A DNA stretch of 64,000 nucleotides from Herbidospora daliensis (GCF_001570585.1 NZ_BBXF01000006.1:390383-454382), one strand, 5' to 3'. Counted from the first letter of the stretch, positions 43,902 through 54,305 are shown. Numbers and translations: made by a program. The notes: generated from the sequence alone by a model not told the origin.

Positions 43902-45293
43902 TCAGGACCCGGAGAAGGTCCGGTTCACGGCCACGTTGCTCGGGCCGGGGATGTACGGGAACGTCGACAGCGCGGGCTGGTCGTTGGCGTCGACCTTGTC
44001 GCCGGCCGCCAGCGCGGGCACCAGCTGACCGGTCTGCGCCGCGCCGGCCATGGCCTGGATCGCGATGTCGACCACGTCGTCGCCCAGCCGCCGCCCGTTC
44101 GGGAAGCCCTGGAGGTCGCCGCCGAGCACGCCGAGACGGTTCGGGTTGGCCGTCACCGGCACGGCCATGTTCAGCCGCAGCATCTCGGCCGGGCGCAGCT
44201 TGCCGGCGTCCTTGTTGAGCGTCTGCGAGTTGAGGTCGGCGTCGATGGGGCCGTTGCCCTTCGCGATGCCGGTCAGGAAGATCTCGACCAGGTCGTTGCG
44301 CGGGGTCTTGGGCGCCTTCAGGCCGTAGATGCCCTCCAGCAGCTTGGGCAGCTCGGGCTCGGTGACCCGCTTGACCACCTCGGGGATCGAGGCGTCCTTG
44401 TCGGGGCTGATCGAGTTGAAGGCGTCCTTCAGGCCCGCGGGCACGACGACCTCGTTGACCAGCGGCTGGCCGAGGCGCGACACCTGCACGTAGCCCTTCG
44501 GCGACCACTTGTCGGTGGTGGCCCAGATCCCGACGACCGGGTTGCGCCCGACGTTGCCGCGCAGCGCGATCTCCTTCTTCGGGACCTGGAGCGCGAGCGT
44601 GTGCACGTTGTAGCCGCGGGTGGTGTCCTGGCCGACCTCCGACAGGTCGCCGCCGTAGAGCAGGTCGAAGACGCGCAGGTCGAGGAAGAACGCCTCGTCC
44701 GACTGGCCGGCGAACTGCTTGCCGCCGCCCCTGATCGAGTCGACGGCCTGGTTGCGGAGCACGGAGTAGTCGGGCATCGAGGCGCGGCCCACGTTGCTGG
44801 GGGCGACCGTCCCGGTGCCGACGACCGTCGCGCCGCGGTGGGTGATCTTCCTGAGGGTGTACGTCTGCTTGAACAGCAGGTTGGGGTCGTTCAGCGACGT
44901 GACGGGCCCGTTGTTGAACAGGAACGTGGAGTTCCCGCGCTTGTCGACGTTCTTGAACGTCCACTGGTAGACGACGTCGGGCTTGGCGTCGCCGTTGTTG
45001 TCGATCTTGATATTGTAGCGCGAGTTGACGTCGAAGAAGTAGAAGTTCGGTCCGCCGTTGGGCTCCTCGAACGGGATCCAGTTGGCCAGCAGCGTGACCG
45101 TGTCCTGGTTGTCGGGGCTGGTGAAGGCGTACACGTCGGTGTTGTCGTTGCGCGGGTCGCCCGCGATCAGCGGGGCCTCGCGGTGGGAGGAGGCGCTCGG
45201 GGCCTCCGGCCGGAGAATGACGAAGGACGCGGCGGCGAGGGCGCCCGCCACACCCACGGCGACCATCGATCGCGGGGTGATCCGGAGCTCCAT
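43902..45293 (-). CDS. DUF4331 family secreted protein
   Basis: A 463-residue protein with an N-terminal hydrophobic signal (SMVAVGVAGALAAASFVIL). The DUF4331 start SSHREAPLIAGDPRNDNTDVYAF is diagnostic, and NFYFFDVNSRYNIKIDNNGDAKPD, a Ca-binding-like Asn/Asp-rich stretch, follows (quoted in part). DUF4331 function is unknown. ATG 45293 is chosen as the residue before a basic N-region. It leads the operon DUF4331-TPR-NicO, a combination that suggests extracellular metal handling. Confidence 0.9.
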   Translation of the reverse strand: MELRITPRSMVAVGVAGALAAASFVILRPEAPSASSHREAPLIAGDPRNDNTDVYAFTSPDNQDTVTLLANWIPFEEPNGGPNFYFFDVNSRYNIKIDNNGDAKPDVVYQWTFKNVDKRGNSTFLFNNGPVTSLNDPNLLFKQTYTLRKITHRGATVVGTGTVAPSNVGRASMPDYSVLRNQAVDSIRGGGKQFAGQSDEAFFLDLRVFDLLYGGDLSEVGQDTTRGYNVHTLALQVPKKEIALRGNVGRNPVVGIWATTDKWSPKGYVQVSRLGQPLVNEVVVPAGLKDAFNSISPDKDASIPEVVKRVTEPELPKLLEGIYGLKAPKTPRNDLVEIFLTGIAKGNGPIDADLNSQTLNKDAGKLRPAEMLRLNMAVPVTANPNRLGVLGGDLQGFPNGRRLGDDVVDIAIQAMAGAAQTGQLVPALAAGDKVDANDQPALSTFPYIPGPSNVAVNRTFSGS

Positions 45294-45405
45294 GACGATG
45301 AAGTCCTCTCGGGACGTTGGGACGGTTTCCAGAGGGTCCGGCCGGAGTCCTCGCCCGCCTATTCGCCCCATCGCCGCGATCGGATTGGTGCCGATTCCGA
45401 AAAAA

Positions 45406-45434
45406 GACGGCCCCCTCCGCCGGAGGGGGCCGTC
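45406..45434 (-). terminator. Intrinsic terminator of the mannanase gene
   Basis: GACGGCCCCCTCC (45406-45418) and GGAGGGGGCCGTC (45422-45434) form a perfect 13-bp stem with a 3-nt loop. On the minus strand it is followed by six T residues. It lies 7 bp after the mannanase stop. Confidence 0.9.
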
Positions 45435-45441
45435 TCGGGGA

Positions 45442-47325
45442 CTACGCGCAGGTGTACGACGTCACCGTCGCCGTGTTCCCGTTGGGCCGCGACACCTGGA
45501 ACCCGAACGACGTGCTCGCGCCGGAGCCGAGCGCGCCGTTGTAGCCCATGTTCGTCGCGGTCACCGTCTGCCCGGAGACGGTGACGTTCGCGTTCCACGA
45601 GCCCGACAGGGTGTGCCCGGAGGGCAGCGTGAACGTGACCGTCCACGACGTGCGCGCCGTGGTCCCGTTGGTCACGGTCACCGGCTGGACGACGTAGCCG
45701 TTGCCCCACTGGCTCTGCACGGTCCCGGTGGCGGTGCAGCCGCCCGACGTGCCGCCGGTGGTGGTGAACGTGACCGACGACGAGTTCGCCGACAGGTTCC
45801 CTGCGCCGTCGCGGGCCCGGACGTAAACCGTGTAAGCGGTGTTGGCCGAGAGCCCGGTCAGGGTCGCCGAGTTGGTCGTCGTGGTGGCCAGCTGGGTGCC
45901 GTTGGAGCGGTAGACGTTGTACCCGGCCAGGCCCGACCCGCCGGAGTCGGTGGAGGCCGTCCAGGTGAGCGAGGCGCCCGAGGCGGTGACTCCGGACACG
46001 GTCGGGGTGCCCGGGGTGGTCGGGGCGGTGGTGTCCGACGGCGCGGCGCTCGTGGTGAACGTGACCGACGACGAGTTGCCCGACAGGTTCCCGGCCCCGT
46101 CACGGGCCCGGACATAAACCGTGTAAGCGGTCGACGGCGTCAGCCCGGTGAGCGCCAGGGAGTTGGTCGTGGAGGTGCCGAGCTGGGTGCCGTTGGAGCG
46201 GTAGACGTTGTACCCGGCGAGGCCGGAGCCGCCCGAGTCGGTGGAGGCCGTCCACGACAACGACGCGCCGGTCGAGGTGATCGACGAGGCGGCCGGGGTG
46301 CCCGGCGTGGTCGGCGGGGTGGTGTCGGTCGGCTGGCCGCCGCCGCACATCGTGCACTCCACGGCCGTGGACGCGATGCCGTTCGCCCCGTTGAACAGGC
46401 GGGTTCCCCAGGAGGTGAGCTGGTTGGGATTGAAGTTCGTCACCTGGTCGAGGTACTCGACGCCGCCGCCGTTGCCCGACCACGACCAGCCCAGGTAGCC
46501 GAGGCCGCGCGCCTGCGCCTCGGCCATGATCGTGTCCTCGTCGGGGTTGCCGTCGGAGTGGTTGAACCCGAACTCGCCGATGACCAGGGGCAACCCGGCG
46601 GTCTGGAAGGCGTTCAGGTAGGAGGTGATCTCGGCGGCGGTGTCGAAGACGCCGTACATGTGCACCGAGAAGACCGTGTTGCGCTGCGGGTCGGCGGCGG
46701 CGACGGTCGCCGCGTTGTCGCGCATGGTGAACGACCAGTCCTGGCCCCAGTTGGGGGCGTCCACCATGAGCAGGTGCTGGAAGCCGGCCGTCCGCATGCG
46801 CTGGATGGCGGCCGAGGTGGCCTGGGTCCAGCCCGGGGTCACCGCGTTGTTGCCGATCGGCTCGTTGCCGATGTTGATGATGACGTTGTTCTCCTCGCCG
46901 GTCAGCACGCTCTGGAGGGAGATCCAGTAGTCGACCGCCGTGTCGAGGCTGACCGAGCCGCTCTGCTCGCCGAAGCCGGTCGTGTCGTGGTTCTCCAGGA
47001 TGCAGATCAGCTTGCTGGCCTTGCACAGGGAGATCACGTTGGCGACGTCGGAGGCGCCGTTGGCGGGCCAGCGCCCGCCGCTGAGCACGATGCGGACCGC
47101 GTTGGCCCCCTTGGCCTTGATGTTCGCGATCGAGCTCGTCTGCGAGGTGTACCAGGTGTGCGCGTGGCTGGTGCCGCGGATGACGAAGACGCTGCCGTTG
47201 GCCTCCACGATGTTGCGGCCGCTGACCCGCAGGCCGACGGCGGCCTGGGCGGGGGTCGCGGCGACCAGAAGTGACGCGATCAGGGTGAGGACGGCCGCGC
47301 ATGCCAGCGCGCATTGTCGTCTCAT
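45442..47325 (-). CDS. Secreted modular GH5 beta-mannanase with two FnIII domains and CBM2
   Basis: A 627-residue protein: signal peptide cut near ATPAQAAVG, then a catalytic domain of about 310 residues with the GH5_8 mannanase-like start VIRGTSHAHTWYTSQT. The acid/base Glu is in INIGNEPIG and the nucleophile Glu in VIGEFGFNHSDGN. A Cys pair (VECTMCGGG) ends the domain. Two FnIII repeats and a C-terminal cellulose-binding module (CTATGTVQSQWGNGY start, NGALGSGASTSFGFQVS end) follow. It should cut beta-1,4-mannan outside the cell. Cellulase activity is the alternative. Confidence 0.9.
   Translation of the reverse strand: MRRQCALACAAVLTLIASLLVAATPAQAAVGLRVSGRNIVEANGSVFVIRGTSHAHTWYTSQTSSIANIKAKGANAVRIVLSGGRWPANGASDVANVISLCKASKLICILENHDTTGFGEQSGSVSLDTAVDYWISLQSVLTGEENNVIINIGNEPIGNNAVTPGWTQATSAAIQRMRTAGFQHLLMVDAPNWGQDWSFTMRDNAATVAAADPQRNTVFSVHMYGVFDTAAEITSYLNAFQTAGLPLVIGEFGFNHSDGNPDEDTIMAEAQARGLGYLGWSWSGNGGGVEYLDQVTNFNPNQLTSWGTRLFNGANGIASTAVECTMCGGGQPTDTTPPTTPGTPAASSITSTGASLSWTASTDSGGSGLAGYNVYRSNGTQLGTSTTNSLALTGLTPSTAYTVYVRARDGAGNLSGNSSSVTFTTSAAPSDTTAPTTPGTPTVSGVTASGASLTWTASTDSGGSGLAGYNVYRSNGTQLATTTTNSATLTGLSANTAYTVYVRARDGAGNLSANSSSVTFTTTGGTSGGCTATGTVQSQWGNGYVVQPVTVTNGTTARTSWTVTFTLPSGHTLSGSWNANVTVSGQTVTATNMGYNGALGSGASTSFGFQVSRPNGNTATVTSYTCA
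45761..46275 (-). repeat. Tandem FnIII-coding DNA repeats inside the mannanase gene
   Basis: Two units of about 224 bp (45761-45984 and 46052-46275) are spaced 291 bp apart and are nearly identical at the DNA level. Examples are the stretches GACGACGAGTT.GCCGACAGGTTCC and CCGTTGGAGCGGTAGACGTTG. This indicates recent duplication or gene conversion. Confidence 0.8.
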
Positions 47326-47343
47326 GTTGTGGACCTTTCCATG

Positions 47344-47351
47344 AACCGGTT
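47344..47351. promoter_or_regulatory. LacI-type operator candidate upstream of the mannanase
   Basis: AACCGGTT is a perfect 8-bp palindrome 18 bp before the mannanase start. Its centre CCGG is typical of LacI-family sugar repressor sites. No LacI gene is in the window. Confidence 0.4.
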
Positions 47352-47520
47352 AAGGAGCGTGCACCCCAGAGTCGGGGGAGGCGTGCGAGGTGTACAGGAA
47401 TCCGTCTCCGGGAGGAGCCGAAGCCCAAGGTGACCGGCCAGGATGGATGAAAGCTTCAAGCGAGACGCGGACGGCCGAAGGCCGGCCGTGGCTCGCGCCA
47501 TGAATCAGTCTCAGACAGGC

Positions 47521-47583
47521 GTCAAATTTGGTTGACACTTCCGCGAGCGTCAACCTACATTGACGTTGTCAACTTACATTGAC
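47521..47583. promoter_or_regulatory. Three palindromic boxes GTCAA-N6-TTGAC before the ABC exporter
   Basis: Copies lie at 47521-47536, 47549-47564 and 47568-47583, 28 and 19 bp apart. A promoter-like TTGACA (47532-47537) and TACATT (47556-47561) with 18-bp spacing overlaps copies 1 and 2, so binding would block transcription of the exporter. Confidence 0.7.
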
Positions 47584-47601
47584 GTCCCAAGGGGGCAAAC
47601 C

Positions 47602-49320
47602 GTGACGTCGTCCTGGCAGATGCTCGGAGATCTCGTCAAACCACACCGGCGCACGCTCGTGTTCGCCGGTCTTCTCACGCTCGCCGGTTCGGCCGGCGGG
47701 CTCGCCATGCCGCTGTTCGTGCGGTCGGTGATCGACCGGTTCGGGGCCGGGGAGAGCGTCCTCGGGCCCGTGTTACTGCTCTCGGCGGTCGTGCTCGTCG
47801 GCGCGTCGATCTCGGCGCTCGGGCAGTTCGTGCTGGAGCGCATGGGCGAGGGCATCGTGTTGTCGGCGCGGGTGCGGCTCGTCGACCGGGTGCTGCGGCT
47901 GCGGGTGCCCGAGGTCGACCGGCTCAAGCCCGGCGACCTGCTGTCGCGCGTCACCTCCGACACGACGCTGCTGCGTACCGTCACCACCGACGGCCTGGTC
48001 GGCGCGGTCGGCTCGGCCGTGCTGTTCGTCGGCGCGGCCGTGCTGATGGGGGTCATGGACTGGGTGCTGCTGGTGGTCACCCTCGGGGTGGTGGCCGGGG
48101 TCGCGGGTCTGGGGTCGCTGCTGCTCCCGCGCATCCGCCGGGCCTCCCTCCTCGCCCAGGAGGCGCTGGGCGACATGGGCTCGGCGCTCGACCGGGCTCT
48201 CCAGGCCTTCCGTACGGTCAAGGCCTCCGGCGCCGAGGCCCGCGAGATCGCCGTCATCGAGGCCGCCGCGACCAAGGCCCGCGACCGGGGCGTGCGCTCC
48301 TCGGCCTACCAGTCGATCGCCGGCACCACCGCGTGGCTCTCGGTGCAGCTCGCCTTCCTGGTCGTGCTGGCCGTCGGCGGCGCCCGGGTGGCCGCCGGGT
48401 CGATGTCCATCGCCACCCTGATCGCGTTCCTGCTCTACCTGTTCTTCCTGGTCGCGCCGCTCGGCCAGCTGGTGCAGGCGGCCACCCAGCTGCAGAACGG
48501 CCTGGCCGCGCTGGTCCGCATCAGGGAGATCGACGCGCTGCCGGTCGAACCGGCCGCGACCCAGGGGCAGACCACCGGCGTCCCGGTCGGGGTGGTCTTC
48601 GACGACGTCGTCTTCCGGTACGGCGACGACCGCCCGGTCGTCCACCACGGAGTGAGCTTCGAGGTTCCCGCCGGCCGCCTGTCGGCGCTGGTCGGCCCGT
48701 CGGGCGCGGGCAAGTCGACCGTGTTCGCGCTGCTGGAGCGGTTCTACGAGCCCGGCTCCGGCCGCATCTCGGTCGGCGGGACCGACATCGCCGACTGGCA
48801 CCTGCCCGACCTGCGGGCCGCCGTCGGCTACGTCGAACAGGACGCCCCCGTGCTCGACGGCACCCTGCGGGAGAACCTCACCTTCGCCGCCCCCGGCGTG
48901 ACCGAGGAGGAGATCCGGCGCGCGCTGGCCCGCACCCGCCTCGACGACCTGGTTGACCGGTTGCCCGAGGGCCTGGAGACCGAGGTCGGCCACCGCGGCG
49001 TCCTGCTGTCGGGCGGCGAACGCCAGCGCGTCGCCATCGCCCGCGCCCTGCTCCGCCGCCCCCGTCTGCTGCTGCTCGACGAGGCCACCTCGCAGCTCGA
49101 CGCCGTCAACGAGCTGCGGCTGCGCGAGGTCATCGCCGAAGTGGCCCGCGAGACGACCGTGCTGGTCATCGCCCACCGCCTGTCGACGGTCACCGGCGCC
49201 GACCGCATCATCGTCATGGAGGCCGGCCGGGTGCGCGCCAGCGGCACCCACGACGAGCTGATCGCCGAAGACGACCTCTACCGGGAACTGGCGGCAACCC
49301 AGTTCCTGGTCAACTCGTAG
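47602..49320 (+). CDS. Half-size multidrug-type ABC exporter
   Basis: A 572-residue fusion of a six-span membrane domain (SSWQMLGDLVKPHRRTL start, coupling regions near MGEGIVLSARVRLVDRVL) with an ATPase. Walker A is GPSGAGKST, the Q-loop is GYVEQDAPVLDGTLREN, the signature LLSGGERQRVAIARAL, and Walker B LLLLDEATSQLD. It presumably works as a homodimer because no partner is adjacent. GTG 47602 fits GGGGGC upstream. Its substrate is unknown, and the triple operator shows tight control. Confidence 0.92.
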   Translation: MTSSWQMLGDLVKPHRRTLVFAGLLTLAGSAGGLAMPLFVRSVIDRFGAGESVLGPVLLLSAVVLVGASISALGQFVLERMGEGIVLSARVRLVDRVLRLRVPEVDRLKPGDLLSRVTSDTTLLRTVTTDGLVGAVGSAVLFVGAAVLMGVMDWVLLVVTLGVVAGVAGLGSLLLPRIRRASLLAQEALGDMGSALDRALQAFRTVKASGAEAREIAVIEAAATKARDRGVRSSAYQSIAGTTAWLSVQLAFLVVLAVGGARVAAGSMSIATLIAFLLYLFFLVAPLGQLVQAATQLQNGLAALVRIREIDALPVEPAATQGQTTGVPVGVVFDDVVFRYGDDRPVVHHGVSFEVPAGRLSALVGPSGAGKSTVFALLERFYEPGSGRISVGGTDIADWHLPDLRAAVGYVEQDAPVLDGTLRENLTFAAPGVTEEEIRRALARTRLDDLVDRLPEGLETEVGHRGVLLSGGERQRVAIARALLRRPRLLLLDEATSQLDAVNELRLREVIAEVARETTVLVIAHRLSTVTGADRIIVMEAGRVRASGTHDELIAEDDLYRELAATQFLVNS

Positions 49321-49441
49321 CCGGAGCTTTCCCCTGCGGGGGAGGTGACGCGAGCGGATCGGGGGCACCCCGCAAGGAGCGGAGCCTCTCCTTCGCCACA
49401 GAGCCGGACCCGGGTCAAACGCGTACGTGCGGTCGCGTCCG

Positions 49442-49476
49442 GGAGGGGGTGCCCCGGGACGCCGGGGTGCCCCTCC
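49442..49476 (+). terminator. GC-rich hairpin downstream of the ABC exporter
   Basis: GGAGGGG (49442-49448) pairs with CCCCTCC (49470-49476), and an inner CCCCGG/CCGGGG stem is separated by a small internal loop. There is no U tract. Confidence 0.5.
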
Positions 49477-49509
49477 GACTCTCGCCGCCGTATCCTGCGT
49501 GAGACGACG

Positions 49510-49525
49510 TGAATAGTCTCATTCA
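49510..49525. promoter_or_regulatory. Hut operator candidate upstream of hutU
   Basis: TGAAT-AGTCTC-ATTCA followed by G is the same box as CTGAAT-GAAGCC-ATTCAG at 56729-56746 before the second hut operon. It lies 12 bp before the hutU ATG and overlaps another inverted repeat (TGAGAC-N10-GTCTCA, 49500-49521). Confidence 0.65.
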
Positions 49526-49536
49526 GGAGAGTGCCC

Positions 49537-51183
<1,647 letters not shown>

Positions 51184-51186
51184 CCC

Positions 51187-51999
51187 GTGGTCGACGGTCT
51201 CGAACGCCTCCTCGACGGTCGCCGTCTCTCCCCGGCGCAGCGCCGCATCGCCCATTACCTGGGCGAACACCTCCACGAAGCGATCTTCCTGTCGAGCGTG
51301 GAGCTGGCCGACCGGGCCGGGGTGAGCCAGCCGTCGGTGACCCGGTTCGCCGCGGCGCTCGGCTTCGCCGGATATCCGGAGCTGCGCCACGCGCTGCGCC
51401 CGCTCGTGCTGGGCGGCCCGCCGCCCAGAGTGGAGGCGGGGCCCGACGCGCTCGACGCCGAGATCGGCAACCTGCGCTCACTGCGCGAGCGCATCGGGCC
51501 GGTGACCGAGACCGTCGGCGAGGTCGGGGCCGCGCTGGCCGCCAGCGAGCCGCTGCCCATCCTGGGCCTGCGCGTCTCCAGCGGCCTGGCCACGACCTTC
51601 GCCTACTTCGCCCGCCGCATCCACCCCGACGTGCGGCTGTTCACCCACGGCGGGTCGGAGCTGGCCGACGGCCTCCACGCCGCCCGGCGGGCCGGGGCGG
51701 GCTGGTTGCTGGCGGTGGTGCTCCCGCGTTACCCCGCCGAGGCGGCGGCGGCCCTGACCGAGGCCCGCGACCTGGGCCTGTCGATCGCGGTGCTCACCGA
51801 CCGCCCCGACGTGCCCTTCCCCGCCGACGTCGTCTTGGACGCGCCGGTCGGGGAACGGCTGGTGTTCGACTCGCACGTGGCGCCGCTGGCCCTGGCGATG
51901 CTCCTGGTGGAGGCCATGGCCGACGCCGCGCCTCTTCGCACCAGGGCCCGCCTCGACGACCACGAGCGCATGACCGAGCGCGGCGGCGTCTTCCTCTAG
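51187..51999 (+). CDS. MurR/RpiR family transcriptional regulator, probable hut regulator
   Basis: A 270-residue protein with an N-terminal RpiR helix-turn-helix (LSPAQRRIAHYLGEH, then LADRAGVSQPSVTRFAAALGFAGYPELR quoted in outline). A C-terminal SIS domain (PLPILGLRVSSGLATTFAYFARRI) follows. It is 3 bp behind hutU and begins with GTG. RpiR regulators usually sense sugar phosphates, but next to hutU it is likely to bind a histidine-pathway intermediate and the TGAAT-N6-ATTCA boxes. Confidence 0.88.
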   Translation: MVDGLERLLDGRRLSPAQRRIAHYLGEHLHEAIFLSSVELADRAGVSQPSVTRFAAALGFAGYPELRHALRPLVLGGPPPRVEAGPDALDAEIGNLRSLRERIGPVTETVGEVGAALAASEPLPILGLRVSSGLATTFAYFARRIHPDVRLFTHGGSELADGLHAARRAGAGWLLAVVLPRYPAEAAAALTEARDLGLSIAVLTDRPDVPFPADVVLDAPVGERLVFDSHVAPLALAMLLVEAMADAAPLRTRARLDDHERMTERGGVFL

Positions 52000-52745
52000 G
52001 AGGCCAGCCGGCGCAGCGACCGCATCGACCACACCATCGTGATCAGCGCCAGGCCGATGAGCAGCGCGAACGCGATCGGGATGGTCGAGTCGCCGAGGTC
52101 GCCGCGGAACAGCGAACGGCCGGCCTCGACGCCGTAGTAGAGCGGGTTGAACCGGGCGAGGGTCTGCAGCCAGTCGGGGCCGAGCGAGACGGGCAGGAAC
52201 AGGCCCGCGATCAGGGTCAGCGGCATCGCGAAGAACTGCACGAGCTGCGAGACGCCGTTCTCGTCCTTGATGGCCAAGGCCAGGCCGTAGGAGAGGCTGG
52301 CCGCGAACAGGCCGGTCACCGCCATCAGCAGCAGCATGATCAGGAACGCGGGCAGGCCGATGCGCAGGCCCATCAGCATGGCCACGCCCATGACCAGGAT
52401 CGCCTGGATGACCAGCACGAGCATGTCTTTGGCGACCCGGCCCAGGATGATCGCGGGCGGCCAGGCGGGGGAGACGGCCAGGCGCTCCAGCACCCCGTTC
52501 CGGGTCTCGTTGATCATGCCGAAGCCGGCGAACAACGAGCCGAACAGCGCGATCATCATCATCGAACCCGGCGTGAACATGGCCAGCACCTCGGGCATCG
52601 ACCCGCTCGCCGTGGTCCTGCCGAGCAGCGGCGCGAAGAACAGCAGGTAGAGCACCGGCTGCATGATGCCGAACAGCGGCCACACCGGGTTGCGCAGCAG
52701 GAAACGCAGCTCGTAGCCGAGGAACAGGGAGGTCTGGCGGATCAT
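51996..52745 (-). CDS. ABC-2 type transporter permease (drug efflux)
   Basis: A 249-residue six-span permease of the DrrB/ABC-2 class (SLFLGYELRFLLRNPVWPLF start, FTPGSMMMIALFGSLFAGFGMI and RFNPLYYGVEAGRSL). It overlaps the ATPase gene by 4 bp and the RpiR gene tail by 4 bp. With the ATPase and PadR genes it forms a typical PadR-controlled drug exporter operon. Confidence 0.92.
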   Translation of the reverse strand: MIRQTSLFLGYELRFLLRNPVWPLFGIMQPVLYLLFFAPLLGRTTASGSMPEVLAMFTPGSMMMIALFGSLFAGFGMINETRNGVLERLAVSPAWPPAIILGRVAKDMLVLVIQAILVMGVAMLMGLRIGLPAFLIMLLLMAVTGLFAASLSYGLALAIKDENGVSQLVQFFAMPLTLIAGLFLPVSLGPDWLQTLARFNPLYYGVEAGRSLFRGDLGDSTIPIAFALLIGLALITMVWSMRSLRRLAS

Positions 52746-53701
52746 GCGGCATCTCTCAGGGATCGGCCCGTGTGGCGGAGGAAGACGTCGTCGAGGGTGG
52801 CCCGGTCGAGCGAGATCGACTCGAGCGTGAGGTCGCGCTCTTCGAGCACGCGCAGCAGGTGGGGCAGGCCGTGCTCGCCGTCGTCGAGGTAGGCCCGCAG
52901 CAGGCCCTCCTCGGTGCGCACCTCCTTGACGTAGGACTGCGCGCGCAGCACCTCGGCCGCCTCGTCGACGCCCTTCAGCTTCAGCGTGACGACGTCGCCC
53001 GCGACCTCCTTCTTCAGCGAGGAGGGGGTGCCCTCGGCGACGACGGTCCCGTGGTCGATGATGACGAGCCGGTCGCAGAGCGCGTCGGCCTCGTCGAGGT
53101 AGTGGGTGGTCAGCAGGACGCTGGTGCCCCGGTCGCGCAGGGCCCGCACCTCGTCCCACAGGTTGGCGCGGTTCTGCGGGTCGAGGCCGGTCGTGGGCTC
53201 GTCGAGGAACACCAGCGGGGGAGCGGTGACCAGGCCGAGCGCGATCGAGAACCGGCGCTTCTGGCCGCCCGACAGGGTGCGCGCGGGCCGCCGGGCGATC
53301 TCGGTCAGGCTGAACGCGGCCAGCAGCTCGTCGGCGCGGGCCAGGGCCTGCTTCTTCGACAACCCGGCGATCCGGCCGGCGAGCAGGAGCTGGTCGATGC
53401 CGGGGTTGTTCTCGTCGACGCCGCCGGCCTGGCTGACGTAGCCGATGTTCTCGCGGACCTTCGCGGCCTCCTTCACCACGTCGAACCCGGCCACCCGGGC
53501 GGTGCCGGCGGTGGGCGCGATGAAGGTGGCGAGCATGCGGACGGTGGTGGTCTTGCCGGCGCCGTTGGGGCCCAGCGCCGCGAAGATCTCGCCCTTCTGG
53601 ACCTCCAGGTCGATGCCCCGGACGGCCTCGACCTCCTCGGTCTTCCCACGCCCGCGTTTGGCGTGGAAGGTCTTGCGCAGCCCGTGCGCTTCAATGATCA
53701 T
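52742..53701 (-). CDS. ABC transporter ATP-binding protein (DrrA type)
   Basis: A 319-residue ATPase with Walker A GPNGAGKTTTVRML, signature TLSGGQKRRFSIALGL, Walker B LVFLDEPTTGLDPQNR and the DrrA C-terminal domain (TLKLKGVDEAAEVL, then LDDVFLRHTGRSLRD). The start ATG at 53701 follows CAGGTTTTCCGA, without a strong ribosome site. The permease gene overlaps its stop. PadR lies 71 bp upstream on the same strand. Confidence 0.94.
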   Translation of the reverse strand: MIIEAHGLRKTFHAKRGRGKTEEVEAVRGIDLEVQKGEIFAALGPNGAGKTTTVRMLATFIAPTAGTARVAGFDVVKEAAKVRENIGYVSQAGGVDENNPGIDQLLLAGRIAGLSKKQALARADELLAAFSLTEIARRPARTLSGGQKRRFSIALGLVTAPPLVFLDEPTTGLDPQNRANLWDEVRALRDRGTSVLLTTHYLDEADALCDRLVIIDHGTVVAEGTPSSLKKEVAGDVVTLKLKGVDEAAEVLRAQSYVKEVRTEEGLLRAYLDDGEHGLPHLLRVLEERDLTLESISLDRATLDDVFLRHTGRSLRDAA

Positions 53702-53772
53702 TCGGAAAACCTGTTCTCGCTCAGGGGGAGGACCCAGCGTCGTGGATGACGCAGGGTCAGGGTCAACCGGTT

Positions 53773-54303
53773 TTACGGCAGCTCGCCGTTCTCGACCCGC
53801 ACGATCGCGCCCTCGACCCATTCGAGCTGCGACCGGAGCTGCGCGTTGGCCAGCCGGATGCACTCGTCGATGTGGCGCGGGGCGTCGAACGCCAACTTCG
53901 CCTCCAAGGCCCGCTCGGTCGAGGAGACCGCCGCCCGCAACTGCTCCAGCCGGGCCTTCATGGCGTTGACCAGGTCGGGCGTGGGCAACCGGTCGATGAA
54001 CGTGAGCGCGACCTGGAACGGGTCGACGATCGGCTTGATCTCCCACCAGTAGCCGAGCAGCTGCCGCCGGAACTCCTCGCGCCCCTCGTCGGTGACCTCG
54101 TAGACGGTCTTGCCGCCCTGGCCCTGCTCGACGACGGCCAGCAGCCCCTCGCCGGCCATCTTGGCCAGCCCGTGGTAGATCGACCCGTAGGCCACGTTGG
54201 CCCAGTAACCCGCCCCCCACAGCTCCAGCCGCCGCCGCACCTCGTAGCCGTGCAGCGGACCGTCGAGCAGCGTGCCCAGGATGAGAACCCGTGTGGAGGA
54301 CAT
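53773..54303 (-). CDS. PadR family transcriptional regulator
   Basis: A 176-residue winged-helix regulator. The N-terminal DNA domain has RVLILGTLLDGPLHGYEVRRRLE and SIYHGLAKMAGEGLL, and YEVTDEGREEFRRQL forms the wing. The C-terminal half is a helical PadR_C domain (TFIDRLPTPDLVNAMKARLEQLR). It heads the exporter operon and has a perfect AT-rich inverted repeat just ahead of its start, indicating autoregulation. Confidence 0.93.
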   Translation of the reverse strand: MSSTRVLILGTLLDGPLHGYEVRRRLELWGAGYWANVAYGSIYHGLAKMAGEGLLAVVEQGQGGKTVYEVTDEGREEFRRQLLGYWWEIKPIVDPFQVALTFIDRLPTPDLVNAMKARLEQLRAAVSSTERALEAKLAFDAPRHIDECIRLANAQLRSQLEWVEGAIVRVENGELP

Positions 54304-54305
54304 GC

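Noticed and set aside
42750-45584. Long plus-strand frame opposite the TPR and DUF4331 genes
   Set aside because: Low-complexity Gly/Val/Arg composition and no motif; the antisense genes have recognisable families.
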